A stretch of DNA of 64,000 nucleotides from Gordius sp. MW1 (lineage: Eukaryota; Nematomorpha; Gordioida; Gordea; Gordiidae). This document shows positions 1 to 11,510 of this stretch, piece by piece (within the stretch, counting starts at the first letter, position 1; each line of letters begins with the position of its first letter). The DNA is taken from the NCBI GenBank assembly GCA_964036665.1, contig OZ038528.1, positions 10,112,501 to 10,176,500 of the forward strand, read 5' to 3'. The position numbers and the translations under genes were made by a program. Under the pieces are notes generated by a model. It did no database searches. It was not told the DNA's origin and was given only the letters and a program-made list of their open reading frames with translations.

Positions 1-349
1 CAATCTAAAACTTGGCCTCGTGCAAAATTTCTTATCGAGATTCTAACAAGGACATTATGCTAAGAATATTTACTAACTTTTAAAGATTTTTTCAGCCCTC
101 TTTCGAATGAATATGAAAAATAATATTTTTTTCGACCTCAAAATTTTTTCATTTTTTTCGTTCAATCATATCGCCCCCATGAAAGTTTTCGATATCAGAG
201 GTGAATTCCGTAAAAAAAATTTTTGATCAGTCATCAAAAATTATTAACTTTAAATCAGGATCGCATAGAGCTTGTTTCACCAAAACTAGAGACACGTTTA
301 GAAAGCGATATTGAAACTATCTAAACGCAACACGAAAGTGTTAATTTCT

Positions 350-2450
350 CTCAATCTAAAACTTGGCCTAGTGCAAAAATTCTTATCGAGATTCTAACAA
401 GGACATAATGCTAAGAATATTTACTAACTTTTAAAGATTTTTTCAGCCCTCTTTCGAAAGAATATGAAAAATAATATTTTTTTCGACCTCAAAATTTTTT
501 CATTTTTTTCGTTCTTCCATATCGCCCCCATAAAGTTTTCGATATCAGAGGTGAATTCCATAAAAAAAAAATTTTTGATCAGTCATCAAAAATTATTAAC
601 TTTAAATCACGATCGCATAGAGCTTGTTTCACAAAAACTAGAGACACGCTTAGAAAGCGATATTGAAACTATCTAAACGCAACACGAAAATCTTAATTTC
701 TCTCCTAAAACTTCGCCCCGTGCAAAAATTCTTATCGAGATTCTAACAAGGACATAATGCTAAGAATATTTCCTAACTTTTAAAGATTTTTTCAGCCCCC
801 TTTCGAAAGAATATGAAAAATAATATTTTTTTCGACCTCAAAATTTTTTCATTTTTTTCGTTCAACCATATCGCCCCCATGAAAGTTTTCGATATCAGAG
901 GTGAATTCCGTAAAAAAAAAAATTATTAACTTTAAATCACGATCGTGTTTCACAAAACTAGAGACACGCTTAGAAAGCGATATTGAAACAATCTAAAAGC
1001 AACAGGAAAATCTTAATTTCCTTCAATCTGAAACTTCCCCTTGTGCAAAAATTCTTATCGAGATTCTAACAAGGACATAATGCTAAGAATATTTACTGAC
1101 TTTTAAAGATTTTTTCAGCCCCCTTTCGAAAGAATATGATAAATAAATTTTTTTCGACCTCAAAATTTTTTCATTTTTTTCGTTTCAACCATATCGCCCC
1201 CATGAAAGTTTTCGATATCAGAGGTGAATTCCGTAAAAAAAAATTTTTTGATCAGTCATCAAAAATTATTAACTTTAAATCACGATCGTGTTTCACAGAA
1301 ACTAGAGACACGCTTAGAAAGCGATATTGAAACAATCTAAACGAATCACGAAAATCTTAATTTCCTTCAATCTAAAACTTCCCTTCGTGCAAAAATTCTT
1401 ATCGAGATTCTAACAAGGACATAATGCTAAGAATATCTACTGACTTTTAAAGATTTTTTCAGCTCCCTTTCGAAAGAATATGCAAAATAATATTTTTTCG
1501 ACCTCAAAATTTTTTCATTATTTTGTTTCAACCATATCGCCCCCATGAAAGTTTTCGATATCAGAGGTGAATTCCGTAAAAAAAAATTTTTTTGGTCAGT
1601 CATCAAAAATTATTAACTTTAAATCACGATCGCATAGAGCTTGTTTCACAAAAACTAGAGACACGCTTAGAAACCGATATTGAAACAATCTAAAAGCAAC
1701 ACGAAAATCTTATCCTTCAATCTAAAACTTCCCCTTGTGCAAAAATTCTTATCGAGATTCTAACAAGGACATAATAATAAGAATATTTACTGACTTTTAA
1801 AGATTTTTTCAGCCCCCTTTCGAAAGAATATGAAAAATAAATTTTTTTCGACCTCAAATTTTTTTCGTTTCAACCATATCGCCCCCATGAAAGTTTTCGA
1901 TTTCAGAGGTGAATTCCGTAAAAATATTTTTTTTGATCAGTCATCAAAAATTATTAACTTTAAATCACGATCGCATAGAGCTTGTTTCACAAAAACTAGA
2001 GACACGCTTATAAAGCGATATTGAAACAATCTAAAAGCAACACGAAAATCTTAATTTCCTTCAATCTAAAACTTCCCCTTGTGCAAAAATTCTTATCGAG
2101 ATTCTAACAAGGACATAATGCTAAGAATATTTACTGACTTTTAAAGATTTTTTCAGCCCCCTTTCGAAAGAATATGAAAAATAAATTTTTTTCAACCTCA
2201 AATTTTTTTCGTTTCAACCATATCGCCCCCATGAAAGTTTTCGATATCAGAGGTGAATTCCATAAAAATATTTTTTTTTGATCAGTCATCAAAAATTATT
2301 AACTTTGAATCACGATCTCATAGAGCTTGTTTCACAAAAACTAGAGACACGCTTAGAAAGCGATATTGAAACAATCTAAAAGCAACACAAAAATCTTAAT
2401 TTCCTTCAATCTAAAACTTCCCCTTGTGCAAAAATTCTTATCGAGATTCT
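350..2450 (+). repeat. Six-monomer block, early copy of the 6.6-8.7 kb block
   Basis: Monomers at landmarks 464, 813, 1136, 1480, 1830 and 2174 match those at 6682, 7031, 7375, 7719, 8070 and 8416 in order, at an offset of 6218 rising to about 6242. Shared rare marks include the ATGATAAATAA landmark with TTTCACAGAAAC, the CAGCTCCC/ATGCAAAATAA monomer, GAAACCGATATTG, the shortened linker CTTATCCTTC and ATAATAATAAG. The offset changes because the first copy lost about 20 bp near 910-925. Single-base differences are more frequent than in the nested repeats at 14-30 kb, so this duplication looks older or has been partly overwritten. Confidence 0.85.
813..1135 (+). repeat. Deleted monomer, 323 bp
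   Basis: This copy is about 20 bp shorter than its relative at 7031-7374. After GAATTCCGT the A-run passes directly into AATTATTAAC, so the T-run and the GATCAGTCATC element are missing. TTTCACAAAACTAG also has one A fewer than usual. The deletion ends lie within A-rich sequence, consistent with slippage or a short-homology deletion. Confidence 0.85.
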
Positions 2451-2659
2451 AACAAGGACATAATGCTAAGAATATTTACTGACTTTTAAAGATTTTTTCA
2501 GCCCCCTTTCGAAAGAATATGATAAATAAATTTTTTTCGACCTACAAATTTTTTCATTTTTTTCGTTTCAACCATATCGCCCCCATGCAAGTTTTCGATA
2601 TCAGAATTCCGTAAAAAAAATTTTTTTTGATCAGTCATAAAAATTATTAACTTTAAATC

Positions 2660-3110
2660 ACGATCGCATAGAGCTTGTTTCACAAAGACTAGAGACACGC
2701 TTAGAAAGCGATATTGAAACAATCTAAACGCAACACGAAAATGTTAATTTCTCTCAATCTGAAACTTGGCTTCGTGCAAAATTTCTTATCGAGATTCAAG
2801 CAAGGACATAATGCTAAGAATATTTACTGCCTTTTAAAGATTTTTTCAGCCCTCTTTCGAAAGAATATGAAAAATAATATTTTTTTCGACCTCAAAATTT
2901 TTTCATTTTATTCGTTCAACCATATCGCCCCCATGAAAGTTTTCGATATCAGAGGTAAATTCCGTAAAAAAAATTTTTTTGATCAGTCATCAAAAATTAT
3001 TAACTTTAAATCACGATCGTGTTTCACAATAACTAGAAACACGCTTAGAAAGCGATATTAAAACAATCTAAACGCAACACGAAAGTGTTAATTTCTCTCA
3101 ATCTAAAACT
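2660..3110 (+). repeat. Rare haplotype segment shared with 44.97-45.41 kb
   Basis: The sequence from CACAAAGACTAGAG near 2683 through ATTCAAGCAAGG near 2793 to CAATAACTAGAAACACG near 3027 and GATATTAAAAC near 3055 matches 44988 onward at an offset of 42305. I noticed ATTCAAGCAAGG only at these two places. The CAATAACTAG/ATTAAAAC end is also found at about 17150 and 21940, so the haplotype is itself a mosaic. The preceding monomer (landmark 2519) lacks the GAGGTGAATTC core: its GATATCAG runs straight into AATTCCG. Confidence 0.8.
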
Positions 3111-4681
3111 TGGCCTCGTGCAAAATTTCTTATCGAGATTCTAACAACTACATAATGCGAATATTTACTGACTTTTAAAGATTTTTTCAGCCCCCTTTCG
3201 AAAGAATATCAAAAATAAATACTTTACGACCTCAAATTTTTTTCATTTTTTTCGTTTCAACCATATCGCCCCCATGAAAGTTTTCGATATCAGAGGTGAA
3301 TTCCGTAAAAAAAAATTTTTGATCAGTCATCAAAAATTATTAACTTTAAATCACGATCGCATAGAGCTTGTTTCACAAAAACTAGAGACACGCTTAGAAA
3401 GCGATATTGAAACAATCTAAACGCAACACAAAAATGTTAATTTCTCTCAATCTGAAACTTGGCTTCGTGCAAAATTTCTTATCGAGATTCTAGCAAGGAC
3501 ATAATGCTAAGAATATTTACTGCCTTTTAAAGATTTTTTCAGCCCTCTTTCGAAAGATCATGAAAAATAATATTTTTTTTGACCTCAAAATTTTTCCATT
3601 TTTTTCGTTCAACCATATCGCCCCCATGAAAGTTTTCGATATCAGAGGTGAATTCCGTAAAAAAAAATTTTTTGATCAGTCATCAAAAATTATTAACTTT
3701 AAATCACGATCGTGTTTCACAAAAACTAGAAACACGCTTAGAAAGCGATATTGAAACAATCTAAACGCAACACGAAAGTGTTAATTTCTCTCAATCTAAA
3801 ACTTGGCCTCGTTCAAAATTTCTTATCGAGATTCTAACATGGACATTATGCTAAGAATATTTACTGACTTTTAAAGATTTTTTCAGCCCCTTTTCGAAAG
3901 AATATGAAAAATAAATTTTTTTCGACCTCAAATTTTTTTCGTTTCAACCATATCGCCCCCATGAAAGTTTTCGATATCAGAGGTGAATTCCGTAAAAAAA
4001 ATTTTTTTTATCAGTCATCAAAAATTATTAACTTTAAATCACGATCGCATAGAGCTTGTTTCACAAAAACTAGAGACACGCTTAGAAAGCGATATTGAAA
4101 CAATCTAAAAGCAACACGAAAATCTTAATTTCCTTCAATCTAAAACTTCCCCTTGTGCAAAATTTCTTATCGAGATTCTAACAAGGACATTATGCTAAGA
4201 ATATTTACTGACTTTTAAAGATTTTTTCAGCCCCCTTTCGAAAGAATATGAAAAATAAATTTTTTTCGACCTCAAATTTTTTTCGTTTCAACCATATCGC
4301 CCCCATGAAAGTTTTCGATTCAGAGGTGAATTCCGTAAAAATACTTTTTTTGATCAGTCATCAAAAATTATTAACTTTAAATCACGATCGCATAGAGCTT
4401 GTTTCACAAAAACTAGAGACACGCTTAGAAAGCGATATTGAAACTATCTAAACGCAACACGAAAATCTTAATTTCCTTCAATCTAAAACTTCCCCTTGTG
4501 CAAAAATTCTTATCGAGATTCTAACAAGGACATAATGCTAAGAATATTTACTGACTTTTAAAGATTTTTTCAGCCCCCTTTCAAAAGAATATGAAAAATA
4601 ATATTTTTTTCGACCTCAAAATATTTTCAATTTTTTCGTTTCAACCATATCGCCTCCATGAAAGTTTTCGATATCAGAGGT

Positions 4682-4687
4682 GAGTTC
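4682..4687 (+). other. GAGTTC replacing GAATTC (EcoRI-negative monomer class)
   Basis: The CAAAATATTTTCAATT class carries GAGGTGAGTTCCG here and at its relatives near 15711, 20497, 25286, 28040, 39787, 41491, 47663, 49721, 50406, 53533, 55599 and 57333, while almost every other monomer has GAATTC. The change also makes the donor-like sequence GAG|GTGAGT, the best match to the 5' splice consensus in the array. A restriction ladder would show dimers at these places. Confidence 0.85.
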
Positions 4688-5799
4688 CGTAAAAAAAAAT
4701 TTTTTATCAAAAATTATTATTTTTAAATCACGATCTCATAGAGCTTGTTTCACAAAAACTAGAGACACGCTTAGAAAGCGATATTGAAACAATCTAAACG
4801 CAACACGAAATTGTTAATTTCTCTCAATCTAAAACTTGGCCTCGTGAAAATTTCTTATCGAGATTCTAACAAGGACATAATGCGAATATTTACTGACTTT
4901 TAAAGATTTTTTCAGCCCCTTTTCGAAAGAATATGAAAAATAAATTTTTTTCGACCTCAAATTTTTATCGTTTCAACCATATCGCCCCCATGAAAGTTTT
5001 CGATATCAGAGGTGAATTCCGTAAAAAAAATTTTTTTTGATCAGTCATCAAAAATTATTAACTTTAAATCACGATCGCATAGAGCTTGTTTCACAAAAAC
5101 TAGAGACACGCTTAGAAAGCGATATTGAAACAATCTAAAAGCAACACGAAAATCTTAATTTCCTTCAATCTAAAACTTCCCCTTGTGCAAAATTTCTTAT
5201 CGAGATTCTAACAAGGACATTATGCTAAGAATATTTACTGACTTTTAAAGATTTTTTCAGCCCCCTTTCGAAAGAATATGAAAAATAAATTTTTTTCGAC
5301 CTCAAATTATTTTCGTTTCAACCATATCGCCCCCATGAAAGTTTTCGATATCAGAGGTGAATTCCGTAAAAAAATTTTTTTTTGGGTAGTCATCAAAAAT
5401 TATTAACTTTAAATCACGATCGCATAGAGCTTGTTTCACAAAAACTAGAGACACGCTTAGAAAGCGATATTGAAACAATCTAAAAGCAACACGAAAATCT
5501 TAATTTCCTTCAATCTAAAACTTCCCCTTGTGCAAAAATTCTTATCGAGATTCTAACAAGGACATAATGCTAAGAATATTTACTGTTTTAAAGATTTTTT
5601 CAGCCCCCTTTCGAAAGAATATGAAAAATAAATTTTTTTCGACCTCAAAATTTTTTCATTTTTTTCGTTTCAACCATATCTCCCCCATGAAAGTTTTCGA
5701 TATCAGAGGTGAATTCCGTAAAAAAAATTTTTTTTGATCAGTCATCAAAAATTATTAACTTTAAATCACGATCGCATAGAGCTTGTTTCACAAAAACTA

Positions 5800-5910
5800 G
5801 AGACACGCATAGAAAGCGATATTGAAACAATCTAAAAGCAAGACGAAAATCTTAATTTCCTTCAATCTAAAACTTCCCCTTGTGCTAAAATTCTTATCGA
5901 GATTTTAACA
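5800..5910 (+). repeat. Diagnostic linker haplotype GCAAGACG / GTGCTAAAATTC / GATTTTAAC
   Basis: A linked set of changes (ACGCATAGAAAGCG, AAAGCAAGACG, GTGCTAAAATTC and GAGATTTTAAC) runs through the linker here. The full set recurs near 26412, 29166, 30219, 51893, 56726 and 60207. A partial version near 50493 keeps the first two marks only, and near 54060 and 57870 only the last. Because the set is linked, it works as a tracer for exchange inside the linker. Confidence 0.85.
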
Positions 5911-8398
5911 AGGACATAATGCTAAGAATATTTACTGACTTTTAAAGATTTTTTCAGCCCCCTTTCGAAAGAATATGATAAATAAATTTTTTTCGACCTC
6001 AAAATTTTTTCATTTTTTTCCTTTCAACCATATCGCCCCCATGAAAGTTTTCGATATCAGAGGTGAATTCCGTAAAAAAAAATTTTTTTGATCAGTCATC
6101 AAAAATTATTAACTTTAAATCACGATCGCATAGAGCTAGTTTCACAAAAACTAGAGACACGCTTAGAAAGCGATATTGAAACTATCTAAACGCAACACGA
6201 AAATCTTAATTTCTCTCCTAAAACTTCGCCTCGTGCAAAAATTTTTATCGAGATTCTAACAAAGGACATAATGCTAAGAATAATTCCTAACTTTTAAAGA
6301 TTTTTTCAGCCCCCTTTCGAAAGAATATGAAAAATAATATTTTTTTCGACCTCAAAATTTTTTCATTTTTTTGGTTCAACCATATCGCCCCCATGAAAGT
6401 TTTCGATATCAGAGGTGAATTCCGTAAAAAAAAATTTTTTTGATCAGTCATCAAAAAAATATTAACTTTAAATCACAATCGCATAGAGCTTGTTTCACAA
6501 AAACTAGAGACACGCTTAGAAAGCGATATTGAAACAATCTAAAAGCAACACGAAAATCTTAATTTCCTTCAATCTAAAACTTCCCCTTGTGCAAAAATTC
6601 TTATCGAGATTCTAACAAGGACTTAATGCTAAGAATATTTCCTAACTTTTAAAGATTTTTTCAGCCCCCTTTCGAAAGAATATGAAAAATAATATTTTTT
6701 TCGACCTCAAAATTTTTTCATTTTTTTCGTTCAACCATATCGCCCCCATGAAAGTTTTCGATATCAGAGGTGAATTCCGTAAAAAAAAATTTTTGATCAG
6801 TCATCAAAAATTATTAACTTTAAATCACGATCGCATAGAGCTTGTTTCACAAAAACTAGAGACACGCTTAGAAAGCGATATTGAAACTATCTAAACGCAA
6901 CACGAAAATCTTAATTTCTCTCCTAAAACTTCGCCCCGTGCAAAAATTCTTATCGAGATTCTAACAAGGACATAATGCTAAGAATATTTTCTAACTTTTA
7001 AAGATTTTTTCAGCCCCCTTTCGAAAGAATATGAAAAATAATATTTTTTTCGACCTCAAAATTTTTTCATTTTTTTCGTTCAACCATATCGCCCCCATGA
7101 AAGTTTTCGATATCAGAGGTGAATTCCGTAAAAAAAAAAATTTTGATCAGTCATCAAAAATTATTAACTTTAAATCACGATCGTGTTTCACAAAAACTAG
7201 AGACACGCTTAGAAAGCGATATTGAAACAATCTAAAAGCAACACGAAAATCTTAATTTCCTTCAATCTGAAACTTCCCCTTGTGCAAAAATTCTTATCGA
7301 GATTCTAACAAGGACATAATGCTAAGAATATTTACTGACTTTTAAAGATTTTTTCAGCCCCCTTTCGAAAGAATATGATAAATAAATTTTTTTCGACGTC
7401 AAAATTTTTTCATTTTTTTCGTTTCAACCATATCGCCCCCATGAAAGTTTTCGATATCAGAGGTGAATTCCGTAAAAAAAAATTTTTTGATCAGTCATCA
7501 AAAATTATTAACTTTAAATCACGATCGTGTTTCACAGAAACTAGAGACACGCTTAGAAAGCGATATTGAAACAATCTAAACGCAACACGAAAATCTTAAT
7601 TTCCTTCAATCTAAAACTTCCCTTCGTGCAAAAATTCTTATCGAGATTCTAACAAGGACATAATGCTAAGAATATCTACTGACTTTTAAAGATTTCTTCA
7701 GCTCCCTTTCGAAAGAATATGCAAAATAATATTTTTTCGACCTCAAAATTTTTTCATTTTTTTTGTTTCAACCATATCGCCCCCATGAAAGTTTTCGATA
7801 TCAGAGGTGAATTCCGTAAAAAAAAATTTTTTTGGTCAGTCATCAAAAATTATTAACTTTAAATCACGATCGCATAGAGCTTGTTTCACAAAAACTAGAG
7901 ACACGCTTAGAAACCGATATTGAAACAATCTAAAAGCAACACGAAAATCTTATCCTTCAATCTAAAACTTCCCCTTGTGCAAAAATTCTTATCGAGATTC
8001 TAACAAGGACATAATAATAAGAATATTTACTGACTTTTAAAGATTTTTTCAGCCCCCTTTCGAAAGAATATGAAAAATAAATTTTTTTCGACCTCAAATT
8101 TTTTTCGTTTCAACCATATCGCCCCCATATGAAAGTTTTCGATTTCAGAGGTGAATTCCGTAAAAATATTTTTTTTGATCAGTCATCAAAAATTATTAAC
8201 TTTAAATCACGATCGCATAGAGCTTGTTTCACAAAAACTAGAGACACGCTTAGAAAGCGATATTGAAACAATCTAAAAGCAACACGAAAATCTTAATTTC
8301 CTTCAATATAAAACTTCCCCTTGTGCAAAAATTCTTATCGAGATTCTAACAAGGACATAATGCTAAGAATATTTACTGACTTTTAAAGATTTTTTCAG

Positions 8399-8494
8399 CC
8401 CCCTTTCGAAAGAATATGAAAAATAAATTTTTTTCGACCTCAAATTTTTTTCGTTTCAACCATATCGCCCCCATGAAAGTTTTCGATATCAGAG
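8399..8494 (+). other. Possible 96-nt exon (short class), hypothetical
   Basis: The segment is preceded by TTTTTTCAG (AG at 8397-8398) and followed by GAG|GTGAAT (GT at 8495-8496). The next AG-type acceptor is at 8741-8742, giving a 248-nt putative intron whose branch-point-like TACTGAC has its A at 8723, 19 nt before the AG end. The exon is 96 nt, a multiple of three. In the frame of the ATG at 8416 it has no stop, with 17 nt before the ATG and one nucleotide left over to complete a codon with the next exon. Repeats of it would encode a 32-residue unit containing APFRKNMKN and FNHIAPMKVFDIR. Splicing is not demonstrated, and the base after CAG is C rather than the preferred G. This may be only a coincidence fixed by homogenisation. 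Confidence 0.22.
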
Positions 8495-8759
8495 GTGAAT
8501 TCCGTAAAAATATTTTTTTTGATCAGTCATCAAAAATTATTAACTTTAAATCACGATCTCATAGAGCTTGTTTCACAAAAACTAGAGACACGCTTAGAAA
8601 GCGATATTGAAACAATCTAAACGCAACACGAAAGTGTTAATTTCTCTCAATCTAAAACTTGGCCTCGTGCAAAATTTCTTATCGAGATTCTAACAAGGAC
8701 ATTATGCTAAGAATATTTACTGACTTTTAAAGATTTTTTCAGCCCCCTTTCGAAAGAAT
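8416..8759 (+). repeat. Reference monomer (344 bp) with internal map
   Basis: This copy is close to the common type and has 64 C, 44 G and 13 CpG. A T-rich block lies at 8427-8453. An inverted repeat ATATCG/CGATAT lies at 8462-8467 and 8484-8489. GAATTC (an EcoRI site) is at 8497-8502. The poly(A)/poly(T) junction is at 8504-8520. TGAT/ATCA with a 5-nt spacer is at 8520-8532. A perfect short hairpin CGCTT-AGA-AAGCG is at 8591-8603, followed by ATTG-AAA-CAAT at 8606-8616. The linker from about 8617 to 8690 carries the class haplotype (here CTTGGCC). The CTTTTAAAG and TTTTTTCAG block leads into the palindrome CTTTCGAAAG, which spans 8747-8756. The length is near two nucleosome repeats, which is common for satellites. 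Confidence 0.93.
8495..8742 (+). other. Possible intron between tandem satellite exons, hypothetical
   Basis: The segment begins GTGAATTCC and ends TTTTTTCAG, with TACTGAC upstream of the pyrimidine run. It contains the poly(A)/poly(T) junction, which varies in length by single bases from monomer to monomer, and the 9-bp GATCG[CATAGAGCT] indel. Length changes not divisible by three are common here. In the flanking putative exon they mostly come in balanced pairs. Many monomers carry the equivalent signals, with the branch-like site as TACTGAC, TACTAAC or CCTAAC depending on class. Only transcript data could confirm splicing. Confidence 0.18.
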
Positions 8760-8847
8760 ATGAAAAATAATATTTTTTTCGACCTCAAAATTTTTTCATT
8801 TTTTTCGTTCAACCATATCGCCCCCATGAAAGTTTTCGATATCAGAG
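8743..8847 (+). other. Possible 105-nt exon (long class), hypothetical
   Basis: This is the same arrangement in the long monomer class. The acceptor AG is at 8741-8742 and the donor GT at 8848-8849. The segment is 105 nt because it keeps the 9-bp T-rich insert. Relative to the other long class it has +1 base early (AATAATATT instead of AATAAATT) and -1 base later (CGTTCAACC instead of CGTTTCAACC), so the reading frame is lost and regained within the exon. It is open in the frame of the ATG at 8760 and would encode a 35-residue unit containing NNIFFDLKIFSFFSFNH. The compensated shift is what coding selection would leave, but it may have arisen once and been spread by conversion. Confidence 0.2.
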
Positions 8848-10319
8848 GTGAATTCCGTAAAAAAAAATTTTTGATCAGTCATCAAAAATTTTTAACTTTA
8901 AATCACGATCGTGTTTCACAAAAACTAGAGACACGCTTAGAAAGCGATATTGAAACAATCTAAAAGCAACACAAAAATCTTAATTTCCTTCAATCTAAAA
9001 CTTCCCCTTGTGCAAAAATTCTTATCGAGATTCTAACAAGGACATAATGCTAAGAATATTTACTGACTTTTAAAGATTTTTTCAGCCCCCTTTCGAAAGA
9101 ATATGAAAAATAAATTTTTTTCGACCTCAAATTTTTTTCGTTTCAACCATATCGCCCCCATGAAAGTTTTCGATTTCAGAGGTGAATTCCGAAAAAATAT
9201 TTTTTTTGATCAGTCATCAAAAATTATTAACTTTAAATCATGATCGCATAGAGCTTGTTTCACAAAAACTAGAGACACGCTTAGAAAGCGATATTGAAGC
9301 AATCTAAACGCAACACGAAAGTGTTAATTTCTCTCAATCTAAAACTTGGCCTCGTGCAAAATTTCTTATCGAGATTCTAACAAGGACATAATGCTAAGAA
9401 TATTTACTGACTTTTAAAGATTTTTTCAGCCCCCTTTCGAAAGAATATGAAAAATAATATTTTTTTCGACCTCAAAATTTTTTCATTTTTTTCGTTCAAC
9501 CATATCGCCCCCATGAAAGTTTTCGATATCAGAGGTGAATTCTGTAAAAAAAATTTTTTTTGATCAGTCTTCAAAAATTATTAACTTTAAATCACGATCG
9601 CATAGAGCTTGTTTCACAAAAACTAGAGACACGCTTAGAAAGCGATATTGAAACTATCTAAACGCAACACGAAAATCTTAATTTCTCTCCTAAAACTTCG
9701 CCTCGTGCAAAAATTCTTATCGAGATTCTAACAAGGACATAATGCTAAGAATATTTCCTAACTTTTTAAGATTTTTTCAGCCCCCTTTCGAAAGAATATG
9801 AAAAATAATATTTTTTTCGACCTCAAATTTTTTTCATTTTTTTCGTTCAACCATATCACCCCCATGAAAGTTTTCGATATCAGAGGTGAATTCCGTAAAA
9901 AAAAAAATTTTGATCAGTCATCAAAAATTATTAACTTTAAATCACGATCGCATAGAGCTTGTTTCACAAAAACTAGAGACACGCTTAGAAAGCGATATTG
10001 AAACAATCTAAACGCAACACGAAAATGTTAATTTCTCTCAATCTAAAACTTGGCTTCGTGCAAAATTTCTTATCGAGATTCTAGCAAGGACATTATGCTA
10101 AGAATATTTACTGCCTTTTAAAGATTTTTTCAGCCCTCTTTCGAAAGAATATGAAAAATAATATTTCTTTCGACCTCAAAATTTTTTCATTTTATTCGTT
10201 CAACCATATCGCCCCTATGAAAGTTTTCGATATCAGAGGTGAATTCCGTAAAAAAAAATTTTTTGATCAGTCATCAAAAATTATTAACTTTAAATCACGA
10301 TCATGTTTCACAAAAACTA

Positions 10320-11510
10320 GAAACACGCTTAGAAAGCGATGCAACACGAAAGTGTTAATTTCTCTCAATCTAAAACTTGGCTTCGTGCAAAATTTCTTAT
10401 CGAGATTCTAACAAGGACATTATGCTAAGAATATTTACTGACTTTTAAAGATTTTTTCAGCCCCCTTTCGAAAGAATATGAAAAATAAATTTTTTTCGAC
10501 CTCAAATTTTTTTCGTTTTAACCATATCGCCCCCATGAAAGTTTTCGATATCAGAGGTGAATTCCGTAAAAAATTTTTATAGGTCAGTCATCAAAAATTA
10601 TTAACTTTAAATCACGATCGCATAGAGCTTGTTTAACAAAAACTAGAGACACGCTTAGAAAGCGATATTGAAACAATCTAAACGCAACACGAAAGTGTTA
10701 ATTTCTCTCAATCTAAAACTTGGCCTCGTGCAAAATTTCTTATCGAGATTCTAACAAGGACATTATGCTAAGAATATTTACTGACTTTTAAAGATTTTTC
10801 AGCCCCCTTTCGAAAGAATATGAAAAATAAATTTTTTTCGACCTCAAATTTTTTTCGTTTCAACCATATCGCCCCCATGAAAGTTTTCGATATCAGAGGT
10901 GAATTCCGTAAAAAAAATTTTTATAGGTCAGTCATCAAAAATTATTAACTTTAAATCACGATCGCATAGAGCTTGTTTAACAAAAACTAGAGACACGCTT
11001 AGAAAGCGATATTGAAACAATTTAAACGCAACACGAAAATGTTAATTTCTCTCAATCTAAAACTTGGCTTCGTGCAAAATTTCTTATCGAGATTCTAACA
11101 AGGACATAATGCTAAGAATATTTACTGCCTTTTAAAGATTTTTTCAGCCATCTTTCGAAAGAATATGAAAAATAATATTTTTTTCGACCTCAAATTTTTT
11201 TCGTTTCAACCATATCGCCCCCATGAAAGTTTTCGATATCAGAGGTGAATTACGTAAAAAAAATTTTTATAGGTCAGTCATCAAAAATTATTAACTTTAA
11301 ATCACGATCGCATAGAGCTTGTTTAACAAAAACTAGAGACACGCTTAGAAAGCGATATTGAAACAATTTAAACGCAACACGAAAATGTTAATTTCTCTCA
11401 ATCTAAAACTTGGCTTCGTGCAAAATTTCTTATCGAGATTCTAACAAGGACATAATGCTAAGAATATTTACTGCCTTTTAAAGATTTTTTCAGCCCCCTT
11501 TCGAAAGAAT
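10320..11510 (+). repeat. TATAGGTCAG subfamily, three monomers
   Basis: Three successive monomers replace the usual TTTGATCAGTC after the A-run with TTTTTATAGGTCAGTC (near 10574, 10914 and 11262) and carry TTGTTTAACAAAAAC instead of TTGTTTCACAAAAAC. The third has GAATTACG instead of GAATTCCG. The monomer before them has a 16-bp linker deletion that joins AAAGCGAT to GCAACACG at 10337. The same subfamily appears as four monomers at 34.85-36.1 kb, one at 40.7-41.0 kb and four at 42.75-44.0 kb, so its copy number varies between the duplicated segments. Confidence 0.85.

Larger units (their letters stand above)
3450..6200 (+). repeat. Eight-monomer block, diverged copy of the 2754-bp repeat
   Basis: Landmarks 3560, 3904, 4248, 4591, 4933, 5278, 5621 and 5975 match in order those of 24164-26582 at an offset of 20604 to 20607. 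Shared diagnostic marks are TTTTTCCATTTTTTTCG at 3560, the GATTCAGAGG one-base deletion near 4318, the CAAAATATTTTCAATT/GAGTTCC monomer at 4591, TTTTTATCG at 4933, TTGGGTAGTC near 5385, the GCAAGACG/GTGCTAAAATTC/GATTTTAAC haplotype near 5810-5910, and the CCTTTCAACC monomer at 5975. Differences such as ATATCTCCCC near 5680 and the lost bases in TTTACTGTTTTAAAG near 5580 set this copy apart. Confidence 0.85.

Noticed and set aside
2498..2722. Minus-strand reading frames here and near 11805, 17974, 22763 and 36575
   Set aside because: They are reverse-strand shadows of individual monomers, not kept in most copies.
8447..8467. CENP-B box-like TTTCGTTTCAACC
   Set aside because: It matches the TTCG and the spaced A of the mammalian CENP-B box but lacks the required CGGG part.
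8520..8550. Possible relation to the Drosophila 1.688 (359-bp) satellite family from GTCATCAAA-like text
   Set aside because: Only a short AT-rich motif looks similar from memory. The rest did not match, and an alignment would be needed before claiming kinship.
8729..8756. TTTTTTCAGCCCCCTTTCGAAAG as a bacterial terminator or promoter
   Set aside because: There is no GC-rich stem followed by a T-run in the right order, and nothing else in the window suggests a bacterial genome.
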